NCBI RefSeq assembly: GCF_011043735.1
Contig: NZ_JAAKGV010000021.1
Span: 62,001-126,000, forward strand
Reading direction: 5' to 3'
DNA length: 64,000 nucleotides
Source of the DNA: Methylobacterium sp. DB0501
GTDB lineage: Bacteria > Pseudomonadota > Alphaproteobacteria > Rhizobiales > Beijerinckiaceae
Under the pieces are notes generated by a model. It had not been told where the DNA came from, made no database searches, and saw only the letters and a program-made list of their open reading frames with translations. The position numbers were made by a program, and so were the translations under genes. Positions 50,713 to 58,961 of the stretch are shown here, piece by piece; position 1 is the first letter of the stretch; every line of letters begins with the position of its first letter.

Positions 50713-52701
50713 ATGCGGACGTGGATCAAGGGCGGGCGCCTGGCGCGTCTGTCCATCAAGGCGAGAATCGTCGCGGGCTTCGGCGTCGTGCTGGCGACCA
50801 CCGTCGGCGTGGCGATCTCGGGCTACGTGCTCGTGACGCAGGTCAGCACGGATTTCGCCGAGTACCAGCAGAACCGCGCCAAGACCGAGCACGTCCGCTC
50901 CGTCGACATGGCCATGATGCAGACCCGGTTCGAATTGAGCCGCTGGCTCCAGCGCTTCGACCCCGCGGCGCTCAAGGTCGCGCGGGAGCATCTCGGGAAG
51001 GCCCTCGGCCTGATCGAGCGCAGCGCCACCGTCGGGCTCTCGGCCGACGAGCTCGCGCTCAGCGACAGGATCGCCAAAGCCCTGCAGACCTACGGCGACG
51101 AGTACACCGCCCTGGCCCGGATCAAGGGGGAGGAGCTGGCGCTCCAGGACCGCGATGTCGACCAGGCCGGCGACCAGATCGCCGCGGGCCTGTCGCAGCG
51201 GCGCATCCGGGCCTTCGAGGCCGGGGACCTCGACCAGGCCCGGATGCTGAACGGCTCCGCCGAGGCGTTCCAGGCCGCCCGCGACCAGCTCGCTCCGTTC
51301 AAGACGACGGGAGACGCCAAGCACCTGGCCGCCGCGGGCGTCTCGGCAGCGGCGGCGCAAGGGAAGCTGCAGGGCAATCCCGACCTCGCCGCGAAGCTGA
51401 TCGCCTGGCGCGGGGCGCTCGAGCGGGCCACGGGCCTCGCGGCCGAGTGGGGGAAGCACCTGAAAGCGTCCCGGGTCGCCCGGGACGAATCGATGAAGGC
51501 CTCCGAATCGCTGCTGGCGGGGGCGACCCGCGAGGGCCTCGCGGCCGAGGAGGATTTCGCCCGCAGCGTCGCGCACGGCACGACGAGCTTCCTCATCAAG
51601 GCCCTGGGCATCGTGATCCTGGGGATCCTGATCTCGCTCTGGCTCGCCGGATCGATCACCAAGCCGCTGCAGCGCCTGTCCGGCGCCATGGCGGCGCTCG
51701 GCAGCGGCGCCCGGTCGATCGCGGTGCCGGGGACCGAGCGGGCCGACGAGATCGGCGCGATGGCCCGTACCGTCGCGCTGTTCCGCGACGGGCTGATCGA
51801 ATCCGAGCAGCGCGACGCGGTGCAGCGCCGCGACACCGACGCGAAGGTCGATCGGGCGCGCCACCTCGAGGCGCTGACCCGGGGCTTCGAGGGCAAGGTC
51901 TCGGCGCTGATCGCCACCCTGACCGCGGCGGCGGGCGAGATGGAGGGGGCGGCCCATTCGATGTCCCAGTCGGCCGCGCAGGCCTCGAGCCTGTCGGCGG
52001 GCGTCGCCGAGGCGGCGAGCCAGACCTCGGCCAATGTCGGCAGCGTCGCGAGCGCGACGGACGAGCTCTCCGCCAGCATCGGCGAGATCGTGCAGCAGGT
52101 CGCCCATTCCTCGGTCATCGCCGGCCGGGCCGACGCGGAGGCCGCGCGCACCGAGGCGACGATCCGGGCGCTGGCGGCGGGCGCGCAGCAGATCGGCGAC
52201 GTGGTCCAGCTCATCACCAGCATTGCCGGCCGCACCAACCTGCTGGCGCTCAATGCCACCATCGAGGCGTCGCGGGCCGGCGAGGCGGGCCGCGGCTTCG
52301 CGGTCGTCGCCGCCGAGGTCAAGGACCTCGCCACCCGCACCGCCCGGGCCACCGACGAGATCGCCGGCCAGGTCGGCAGCATCCAGGCCCAGACCGCCCA
52401 GGCGGTGCAGGCGATCGAGGCGATCGGCGGCACGATCCGCGACATGAACGCCATCGCCACCGGCGTCGCCAACGCGATGGAGCGCCAGAGCGCCGCCACC
52501 GGCGAGATCGCCCGCAACGTCCAGCACGCCGCCCACAGCACGCAGGTGGTCTCGGGCCATATCGACGAGGTTCAGCGCGGCGCCGACCATACCGGCGGCA
52601 CCGCCGACCAGGTGCTGCACGCCGCCCGCGCCTTGGCCCATCAGGCCGCGACGCTCCAGCGTGAGATCGGCGGGTTCGTGGCGGAGATCAAGGCGGCGTA
52701 G
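50713..52701 (+). CDS. Methyl-accepting chemotaxis protein
   Basis: This protein of about 662 residues has one helix near residues 17-38, a helical periplasmic sensor of about 260 residues, a second helix near 297-317 and a HAMP domain. The signalling domain keeps the conserved hairpin tip: IAGRTNLLALNATIEASRAG and then FAVVAAEVKDLA. It has no CheR-binding pentapeptide at the end (ends VAEIKAA). The ATG at 50713 was taken; a TTG at 50692 with CGGAG 8 bases upstream is equally possible. It probably feeds the flagellar motor encoded next to it. Its ligand is unknown. Confidence 0.92.
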   Translation: MRTWIKGGRLARLSIKARIVAGFGVVLATTVGVAISGYVLVTQVSTDFAEYQQNRAKTEHVRSVDMAMMQTRFELSRWLQRFDPAALKVAREHLGKALGLIERSATVGLSADELALSDRIAKALQTYGDEYTALARIKGEELALQDRDVDQAGDQIAAGLSQRRIRAFEAGDLDQARMLNGSAEAFQAARDQLAPFKTTGDAKHLAAAGVSAAAAQGKLQGNPDLAAKLIAWRGALERATGLAAEWGKHLKASRVARDESMKASESLLAGATREGLAAEEDFARSVAHGTTSFLIKALGIVILGILISLWLAGSITKPLQRLSGAMAALGSGARSIAVPGTERADEIGAMARTVALFRDGLIESEQRDAVQRRDTDAKVDRARHLEALTRGFEGKVSALIATLTAAAGEMEGAAHSMSQSAAQASSLSAGVAEAASQTSANVGSVASATDELSASIGEIVQQVAHSSVIAGRADAEAARTEATIRALAAGAQQIGDVVQLITSIAGRTNLLALNATIEASRAGEAGRGFAVVAAEVKDLATRTARATDEIAGQVGSIQAQTAQAVQAIEAIGGTIRDMNAIATGVANAMERQSAATGEIARNVQHAAHSTQVVSGHIDEVQRGADHTGGTADQVLHAARALAHQAATLQREIGGFVAEIKAA

Positions 52702-52773
52702 AGCCCGGCTCGACCGTCTTTCCGACGAGGTGGAGACCGGTTCGGCGCAGAAAACGCGGCACGAAAAGACCCG

Positions 52774-52810
52774 GAGCCCGGCCCGATCGCACCGCGATCG
52801 GGCCGGGCTC
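52774..52810. terminator. Bidirectional 17-bp terminator hairpin
   Basis: The arms at 52774-52790 and 52794-52810 pair perfectly around an ACC loop, between the convergent chemoreceptor and DUF6894 genes. The right arm touches the stop codon of the latter. It is followed by TAAT on the plus strand only. Confidence 0.8.
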
Positions 52811-53061
52811 TAATGCGCCTGCAACCTCGGGATCGCCTCGGCGAACCGGGCGATCGGCAGGAACAGGCTGAAGCGGCGCTCCTTGTCCTCGACGTGGATG
52901 ATCGCCTCCTTCCACTCGGGCTCACGGCAGGCGCGCCGCTTCAAGAGCCCGGCGATATGCGCAGAGCACGTGATGATCTCGCGCGGCTCCTCGAGCTCGA
53001 CGCCGCGGGTGTCCCGGATGAGCCGGCTGCCGACCTGGAAATGGAAGTAGTAGCAGGACAT
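52810..53061 (-). CDS. DUF6894-family small protein
   Basis: This 83-residue protein matches the small DUF6894 family abundant in methylobacteria and rhizobia: an N-terminal YYFHFQVGSRLIRDTRGVELEE beta-hairpin and a helical rest. Function is unknown. It is monocistronic, with GAGAG before the ATG and a shared hairpin terminator. Confidence 0.78.
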   Translation of the reverse strand: MSCYYFHFQVGSRLIRDTRGVELEEPREIITCSAHIAGLLKRRACREPEWKEAIIHVEDKERRFSLFLPIARFAEAIPRLQAH

Positions 53062-53165
53062 GCCGCTCTCTCCTGGGGTGGCTGTCCTGCACGATTACGG
53101 CCCCTGGTCTCCGGCCGCCTTAACCCGGGTCAAGCGTTCCCGGATTCATCCCTTCGGCGATCCCC

Positions 53166-54695
53166 CTACAGGTAGCCGGTGCCGGCTTCCGCCGCGAAGC
53201 GGTCGGGCGGGCCCTCCCAGACGATGCGGGCATGCTCCAGCACGTAGACCCGGTCGGCATGGGGCAGCGCGAAGGTGACGTTCTGCTCGCCCAGCAGCAC
53301 GGTGATCGGCGTGGTCTGGCGCAGGCGCTCCAGCGCCTTCGAGAGCTGCTCCAGGATCACCGGGGCGAGGCCCAGCGTCGGCTCGTCGAGGATCAGCAGG
53401 CGCGGCTTCATCATCAGGGCGCGGGCGATGGTGAGCATCTGCTGCTCGCCTCCCGACAGGGTGCGGGCCATCTGGCCGCCGCGGCTCTTGAGGATCGGAA
53501 AGAGCTCGAACAGCCATTCGAGCTGGCGCGCGCTCTCCGCTTTCGGCAGATGCTGGCCGCCGAGATCGAGGTTTTCGCGCACGCTCATCTCGCCGAACAA
53601 TTCGCGGGTCTCCGGCACCTGGACGATGCCGTGACGCGCGATGCTCGCGGGCGTGCGCTTCGCGAGCGACTCCCCGGCGAAGCCGATCCGGCCGGAATGC
53701 GGGACGAGGCCCGAGATGGCGTTGAACAGGGTCGTCTTGCCGGCGCCGTTGAGGCCGACCACCGAGACGAACTCGCCCTCGTGGACGTGGAGGTCGACCC
53801 GGCGCAGGGCCTGAGCCTTGCCGTAGAGCACGTCGAGCCCCTCGACCTTGAGGAGCGGAACGCCGGAAAAGCTCGCCTCGGGCCGGGACGCGGTCTCGAT
53901 GCTGCCGCCGAGATAGACCCGGCGCACGGTCTCGTTGCGCATCACCTCGGCGGCCGTCCCCTCGGCGACGCGCTCGCCGAGATACATCGCGAAGACCCGG
54001 TCGACGAGGGCCGACACGCTCTTCACGTTGTGGTCGACGAGGAGCACCGCCTTGCCCTCGTCGCGAAAGCCGCGGATCAGGGCGGAGAAATCCGCGACCT
54101 CTCCGGAGGTGAGGCCCGCGAAGGGCTCGTCGACCAGCACCACCTTGGGGTCGCGGGCGATCGCCTTGGCGAGTTCCATCCGGCGGAGATCCGCGAAGGG
54201 CAGGGTGCCGGGGCGGCGGTCCATCACGGCCCCGAGACCCACCCGCTCGGCGATGGCGCGGGCGCGCTTCTCGACGCCCGGATCGGCGAAGAGCCGGATC
54301 AGGCTGTCGGGGAGCAGCGCGAGCTTGATGTTCTCCAGCACCGTCTGCCGGTGCAGCGGCCGCGAATGCTGGAAGACGAGGCCGATGCCGGCCCGCGCCA
54401 CCTTGTGCGAGGGCCAGCCGGCGATCTCGGTGCCGTCGAGCCGGATGCTGCCGGCATTCGGCCGCTCCAGCCCCATGATGAGCTTCATCACCGTCGACTT
54501 GCCCGAGCCGTTGGGCCCGATCAGCCCGACGATCTCGCCGGCCCGCACCGTGAAGCCGATCGATTTGGCCGCGACGAGGCCGCCGTAGCGCTTGGTCAGC
54601 CCCTCGACCGCCAGGAGCGGCGGGCCGGCTTCGGGCACGCGGCCGGGCGAGGCGGGCAGGGGGGCGGTGGAGGGGGCGAGGCCGGCCGCACTCAT
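53166..54695 (-). CDS. Fused LivG-LivF ABC transporter ATPase
   Basis: This 509-residue protein joins the two ATPases of a branched-chain amino acid/amide-type importer. The first domain (about 27-270) has Walker A GPNGSGKST at 60-68 and DEPFAGL, but its signature reads LPFADLRRMELA in place of a usual LSYG/LSGGQ. The second domain (about 280-509) has GLNGAGKTT, the standard LSGGEQQML and DEPTLGLAP. Normal relatives are two separate chains of about 250 residues. It is the last gene of the transporter unit. Substrates of the family include branched amino acids, amides, urea and aromatic acids. Confidence 0.9.
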   Translation of the reverse strand: MSAAGLAPSTAPLPASPGRVPEAGPPLLAVEGLTKRYGGLVAAKSIGFTVRAGEIVGLIGPNGSGKSTVMKLIMGLERPNAGSIRLDGTEIAGWPSHKVARAGIGLVFQHSRPLHRQTVLENIKLALLPDSLIRLFADPGVEKRARAIAERVGLGAVMDRRPGTLPFADLRRMELAKAIARDPKVVLVDEPFAGLTSGEVADFSALIRGFRDEGKAVLLVDHNVKSVSALVDRVFAMYLGERVAEGTAAEVMRNETVRRVYLGGSIETASRPEASFSGVPLLKVEGLDVLYGKAQALRRVDLHVHEGEFVSVVGLNGAGKTTLFNAISGLVPHSGRIGFAGESLAKRTPASIARHGIVQVPETRELFGEMSVRENLDLGGQHLPKAESARQLEWLFELFPILKSRGGQMARTLSGGEQQMLTIARALMMKPRLLILDEPTLGLAPVILEQLSKALERLRQTTPITVLLGEQNVTFALPHADRVYVLEHARIVWEGPPDRFAAEAGTGYL

Positions 54696-54735
54696 GAACG
54701 CAGACCTTGTGGAACAGCAGGGAAGGGGCGGGGCA

Positions 54736-55674
54736 TCAGGCGCGCTGCCCGTCTCGGTGACCCTGACGGGTGAGGATCCCGAGGAGGCCCGACGGCACGA
54801 ACAGGATCACGGCGAGCGCCGCGGCCGAGACCACGAAGGTCGAGAGCGAGCCGAGGGGCCGCAGCAGCTCGCCGGCGGCGATCAGGAATACCGCGCCGAG
54901 CACGCCGCCGACGATGGTGCGCCGCCCGCCGAGCACCGCCCCGATGATGACCTGGACGCCGACCGAGACGTCGACCAGCGTGCCGACCGAGGCGGTGCCC
55001 ATGTAGAAGACGAACAGCGCGCCCGCGAGGCCCGAGAAGACCGCGCTGACGCAGAACGCCGCGAGCTTGTGCTTGGCGACGTTGAAGCCGAGCGCGCCGG
55101 CCTCGACCGGGTCCTGCCCGCTCGCCTGGAGGATCAGGCCGACCGGCGAGACCGCGATGGCGTAGAGGATGAGCCCGCTCACCCCCATGAAGCCCAGCGC
55201 GATCCAGTAATTGGTCGCGGCGTCGATGCTGATGACGTCGGGCACCGTCAGACCGATCTCGCCGCCGGTGGTGTCGGCGAAGACGACGATCAGGTTCTGC
55301 AGGATCAGCACCGCCACGACGGTGGTGAGACCGAAATACGGGCCCCGCACCCGCAAGGCGGGAAGCGCCAGGACGAGGCCGCCGATCACCGCCGCGACGG
55401 TGCCGGCGAGCAGGCAGAGCGGGATGCCGACGCCGTGGCCGTTGAGGATGCCGGCGGTGTAGGCCCCTAAGCCGATCAGGAAGGTCGGCCCGAAATTGAC
55501 CTCGCCGGCAAAGCCGAACAGCAGGTCCCAGGCCATCGAGAACACGCCGAAGTAATAGGCGACGGTGAGGAGCCCGAGGATGTAGCCCGAGACCCAGAGC
55601 GGCAGCACGCTGGCGAGCGCGAGGCCGATCAGGCAGAGCCAGAACAGCGGATTGCGGAAGGTCTTGGCGAGCAT
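54736..55674 (-). CDS. LivM-type ABC transporter permease
   Basis: This 312-residue inner-membrane protein has about nine helices. It carries the LivM signatures FGFAGEVNFGPTFLIGLGAYTAG and ALRVRGPYFGLTTVVAVLI. The conserved EAGALGFNVAKHKLAAFCVSA segment is the cytoplasmic loop that contacts the ATPase. It starts at 55674 with GAGG 4 bases upstream; a TTG at 55692 is less likely. It pairs with the LivH-type permease 33 bp upstream. Confidence 0.9.
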   Translation of the reverse strand: MLAKTFRNPLFWLCLIGLALASVLPLWVSGYILGLLTVAYYFGVFSMAWDLLFGFAGEVNFGPTFLIGLGAYTAGILNGHGVGIPLCLLAGTVAAVIGGLVLALPALRVRGPYFGLTTVVAVLILQNLIVVFADTTGGEIGLTVPDVISIDAATNYWIALGFMGVSGLILYAIAVSPVGLILQASGQDPVEAGALGFNVAKHKLAAFCVSAVFSGLAGALFVFYMGTASVGTLVDVSVGVQVIIGAVLGGRRTIVGGVLGAVFLIAAGELLRPLGSLSTFVVSAAALAVILFVPSGLLGILTRQGHRDGQRA

Positions 55675-55707
55675 GGGGCCTCTATTGGACAAGAGTGCGG
55701 CCAGGCG

Positions 55708-56583
55708 TCAGCGGCGCCCGAGCAGGCCCTGCGGGCGGACATACATCACGGCGACGAGCAGCAGCAGCGCGGGGATGGTCCGGTAGGCCGGGGAGACGAG
55801 GTAGGCGGTGAGCGTCTCGAGGTAGCCGACGACGTAGGCCGCGATCAGCGAGCCCGAGACGCTGCCCAGGCCCCCCAGCACCACAATCGAGAAGGCGCTG
55901 GCGGTGAGCGGGCCGACGCTGTAGCTCGACACGCCGAGGAACTGGCCGAGCAGGACGCCGGCGATGCCGGCGAGCACGCCGTAGATGATCCAGATCGCCA
56001 CGTAGATCTTCGACAGCTCGAAGCCGAGCAGCGTGACGCCGCGGGGGTTCATGGACGCCGCGAGCAGCACCTTGCCGGTGCGGGTGCGGTTGACCAGGAG
56101 CCAGAGCAGCCCGATCGTTGCCCAGCACACCACGGCGGTGAAGACCTGGTTCCACGGCGTGCGCACGCCCGCGATGGTGACCACGCCCTCGACGATCGGC
56201 ATCACCGTCTTGGCGTTGCTGGTGAACAGGTAGGCGATGAATTCCTGGATCATGATGCCCCAGAGCAGCGTGCCGGTGAGGATGAAGATCTCCTTCTCTT
56301 CCGGCGGGATCGCCCGGGACTTGTCGATCGGGCGGACCACGACGCCATAGGTGGCGAGCGTGAGGAGCGTGCAGACCGCGACGCCCGCAGCGGCGCCGGC
56401 ATAGGAGCCGAGGCCGAACTCGCTCGATGCCGCCCAGGCGACCACCGCGGCGGTGACCATCAGCGCCCCGTGCGAGAGGTTGAGCACGCCCGAGACGCCG
56501 AAGATGAGGGTGAAGCCGGTGGCGCCGAGCGCGTAGAGCGCCGAGATGGCGAAGCCGTCGATGAGGATCTGGATCGCGGTCAT
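55708..56583 (-). CDS. LivH-type ABC transporter permease
   Basis: This 291-residue permease has about eight helices and the LivH opening ILIDGFAISALYALGATGFTLIFGVSGVLNLSHGALM. SMNPRGVTLLGFELSKIYVAIW is the ATPase-contact loop, and the end VMYVRPQGLLGR is typical. With LivM it forms the channel for a solute brought by the binding protein encoded upstream. The start at 56583 was chosen because the open frame before it runs through palindromic repeat DNA. Confidence 0.9.
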   Translation of the reverse strand: MTAIQILIDGFAISALYALGATGFTLIFGVSGVLNLSHGALMVTAAVVAWAASSEFGLGSYAGAAAGVAVCTLLTLATYGVVVRPIDKSRAIPPEEKEIFILTGTLLWGIMIQEFIAYLFTSNAKTVMPIVEGVVTIAGVRTPWNQVFTAVVCWATIGLLWLLVNRTRTGKVLLAASMNPRGVTLLGFELSKIYVAIWIIYGVLAGIAGVLLGQFLGVSSYSVGPLTASAFSIVVLGGLGSVSGSLIAAYVVGYLETLTAYLVSPAYRTIPALLLLVAVMYVRPQGLLGRR

Positions 56584-56671
56584 GTCGCTCGCGGGGAGTG
56601 AGGAGGGGGCGAGGCGCGCCACTCCCGAGCGGGCTGACGCATCCACACATCGCCGGATGAAGCGCGGGTCT

Positions 56672-56699
56672 TCCCCTCTCCCCGCGGGCGGGAAGAGGG
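56672..56699. repeat. Dispersed GC palindrome
   Basis: CCCCTCTCCCCGC pairs with GCGGGAAGAGGGC in near-perfect form. It is a member of the family also seen at 13124, 32967, 56833 and 60561. Confidence 0.75.
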
Positions 56700-56737
56700 C
56701 CGAGCCCCCGTTCAGAGGGCTCGGCAAGCCCGTAGCG

Positions 56738-56794
56738 CGAGGGTGAGGGGGTGTTTTCGGAGGAGTCTCATTCGTCAACACCCCCTCACCCTCG
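56738..56794. repeat. 18-bp perfect inverted repeat
   Basis: The arms at 56738-56755 and 56777-56794 (CGAGGGTGAGGGGGTGTT and its complement) are perfect, with a 21-base loop. A second perfect 10-bp stem (CTTCGATGAC/GTCATCGAAG) follows at 56807-56832. Confidence 0.8.
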
Positions 56795-56832
56795 GCTGCC
56801 GCCTCGCTTCGATGACGACAAGGTCATCGAAG

Positions 56833-56858
56833 CCCTCTCCCCGCCCGCGGGGAGAGGG
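56833..56858. repeat. Dispersed GC palindrome, best copy
   Basis: CCCTCTCCCC and GGGGAGAGGG form a perfect 10-bp stem around GCCCGC. This is the clearest consensus copy of the family. Confidence 0.8.
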
Positions 56859-56931
56859 GAGAAGCGCGCAACCCGGTGCGCCAAACTGCAAGGTCAGGTG
56901 GTGAGACGATCCCGCACTCGCGGGATCAACC

Positions 56932-58197
56932 TCAGTTCGCCGCCGTCCCGGCCTTGACGAAACTCGGGAAGGTCATCGTCCCGTTGGCGACGGTCGAGGG
57001 CCAGACCGCCAGCTGCTTGCCGTCCTGCCACTGCATCATCATGCCGGAGACGAGGCCCGGGCCGTACTTGATCGAGTGGGTGAACTCGTCGTCCTTGCCG
57101 TAGAACTGGATGCGCCCGAGGGTGCCCTCCCAGTCGGTCTTCTCCAGCGCGTCGACGAGCTTGTCGGGATCGGTGGAGCCCGCCCGCTTCACCGCGTCGG
57201 CGATGTAGTAGACCTCGTCATAGGCCGTGTAGCCGGCATAGCCCGGATAGCTGCCGTACTTGGCCTTGAACGCTTCCGCGAAGGGCGCGGTCTTCGGCGT
57301 GACGTTGGTGCCGGGGGCTGCGAACATCTCGAACAGCACGCCCTCGGTGGCGCCGTTCGTCTCCTTCCAGAAGGTGGAGTTCGTCGCCTGCGAGGCGATG
57401 CCGACCATCGGGATCGGCACCTGCTGGCTGCGCCACTGCACCGTCGGCTGCACGCCGACATGCGAGATGCCGGTGACGATCACGTCGGGCTTGGCGCCCT
57501 CGATGCGGCTGAAGATCGGGTTGAAGTCGGTCGTGCTCGGCGAGAACCGGATATGGTCGAGCACCTTCAGCCCGACCTTCGGCAAGCAGTCCTTGTAGCC
57601 CTCGTCGAGGGGCTTCGTCCACGCCGCGTCCTCGCTCATGATGACGGCGGTCTTCATCTGCCGCCCCTCGACCAGGATCGCCTTGGCGGCGTCGCAGACC
57701 GCTTGCGACTGAGCCTTCGAGGTCAGGTAGCCGTGGAAGGAATACTTGTTGCGGGCATAGTCCTTGTGGACGTTGAGCGGGATCTCGTTCGAGGCCGCAC
57801 CCGGCGTGATGAAGGGCAGCTTGAGCCGGGCCGACCAGGGCTGGAGCGCCAGCACCACTTCGCTGATGTAGCTGGCGATGACGACGTGCGCCTTGTCCTC
57901 GCTCGCCGCGCGCTGGAAGGCGCGGACCGAGTCGGCGGCCGAGCTCTTGTTGTCGTAGGTGATGATCTCGATCTTGCGCCCGTCCATCCCGCCCTTGGCG
58001 TTGATCTCGTCGGCGGCGAGTTGCGCCGCCTGGGGGATCGAGGCCCCGGCGATCGCCTGCGCCTCCGCGATCACCGCGATGCGGATCGGGTCGGCGGCCT
58101 GAACGGTTGAGAGCGAGGCGTTGGCGGCCAACAGGATGGTCGAACCAAGCAACGCGCGGACGAGCCGCCGCCTGGCGACGGGTGCGCATTCCAGCAT
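56932..58197 (-). CDS. LivK-type ABC transporter substrate-binding protein
   Basis: This 421-residue periplasmic protein has a basic signal peptide (RRRLVRALLGSTILLAANASLSTVQA). It has the type I branched-chain amino acid/amide-binding fold: IAVIAEAQAIAGASIPQAAQLAADEINAKGG, then PFITPGAASNEIP in the ligand pocket region and YAGYTAYDEVYYIADAVKRAG. The ligand is unknown and may be an amide, heterocycle or aromatic acid, given the neighbouring hydrolase genes. GAGGG stands 6 bases before the ATG. It heads the transporter part of the cluster. Confidence 0.9.
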   Translation of the reverse strand: MLECAPVARRRLVRALLGSTILLAANASLSTVQAADPIRIAVIAEAQAIAGASIPQAAQLAADEINAKGGMDGRKIEIITYDNKSSAADSVRAFQRAASEDKAHVVIASYISEVVLALQPWSARLKLPFITPGAASNEIPLNVHKDYARNKYSFHGYLTSKAQSQAVCDAAKAILVEGRQMKTAVIMSEDAAWTKPLDEGYKDCLPKVGLKVLDHIRFSPSTTDFNPIFSRIEGAKPDVIVTGISHVGVQPTVQWRSQQVPIPMVGIASQATNSTFWKETNGATEGVLFEMFAAPGTNVTPKTAPFAEAFKAKYGSYPGYAGYTAYDEVYYIADAVKRAGSTDPDKLVDALEKTDWEGTLGRIQFYGKDDEFTHSIKYGPGLVSGMMMQWQDGKQLAVWPSTVANGTMTFPSFVKAGTAAN

Positions 58198-58350
58198 GAC
58201 GTTCCCTCTTCCGGCCGCTGTTTGATTGATGGCGTCGCGGCTCGGAGGGAGAGTGTAACGGCAGTGGGATCGATCACAAGATGCTGATCGCAGGCTTGAA
58301 CGATGGACCCGCGAGCCATCGCGTGAGCGCATGGCTGCGGACCATCCCGG

Positions 58351-58959
58351 TCACCCGACGGTCGCCGGCACCCGCCACGGCGTCTCCGCCGCCGCCCTTG
58401 CCTCGTAGGCCGCGATGGCGTCGGCATGTTCGAGGGTCAGGGCCACGTCGTCGAGCCCCTCGACGAGGCAGCGCTTCTTGAACGGGTCGATCTCGAACGG
58501 GACCGCCGCGCCGTCCGGGTCGGTCACGGTCTGGGCGGGCAGGTCGACCGTCACGGCGGCGCCGGGCTCGGCCGCGAGGCGGGTGCGCAAGGCCGCCACC
58601 GCCTCCTCGGGCAGGGTCACGGTGAGGAGCCCGTTCTTGGCCGCGTTCGACGCGAAGATGTCGCCGAAGCTCGGGGCGATCACGCAGCGGATGCCGCCAT
58701 CGACCAGGGCGTAGACGGCGCCCTCCCGCGAGGAGCCGCAGCCGAAATTGCGGTCCGTCACCAGGATGCCGGCCCCGGCATAGGCCGGTTCGTCGAGGGG
58801 CACCGCCTCGCTGCGCCGGCGCTCGTCGTGGAACAGGAAGTTGCCGTAGCCGGCGCTGCGCGGCTTCTTGAGGAAGCGGGCCGGCAGGATCTGGTCGGTG
58901 TCGATGTTGGCGACCGCCAGCGGCACCGCGACGGCCTGGAGGGTGGTGAAGGGCTGCAT
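58351..58959 (-). CDS. LeuD-like small subunit of an aconitase-family hydro-lyase
   Basis: This 202-residue protein matches the small (swivel) subunit of isopropylmalate dehydratase: NIDTDQILPARFLKK near the start and NFGCGSSREGAVYAL near residue 72. In true LeuD the last part reads HAPWAL, so the substrate-facing loop differs here. It begins 2 bp after the leuC-like stop and must pair with that subunit. With the altered loop in the large subunit, a substrate other than isopropylmalate is suspected. The housekeeping leuD may be elsewhere. Confidence 0.85.
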   Translation of the reverse strand: MQPFTTLQAVAVPLAVANIDTDQILPARFLKKPRSAGYGNFLFHDERRRSEAVPLDEPAYAGAGILVTDRNFGCGSSREGAVYALVDGGIRCVIAPSFGDIFASNAAKNGLLTVTLPEEAVAALRTRLAAEPGAAVTVDLPAQTVTDPDGAAVPFEIDPFKKRCLVEGLDDVALTLEHADAIAAYEARAAAETPWRVPATVG

Positions 58960-58961
58960 GG

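Larger units (their letters stand above)
56584..56931. other. Palindrome-rich gap between the binding protein and permease genes
   Basis: This 348-bp stretch inside the transporter unit has no gene. It is filled by stacked palindromes at 56672-56699, 56738-56794, 56807-56832 and 56833-56858. Stems here could lower permease expression relative to the binding protein, or protect the binding-protein mRNA end. Such differences are common in ABC operons. Confidence 0.7.
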
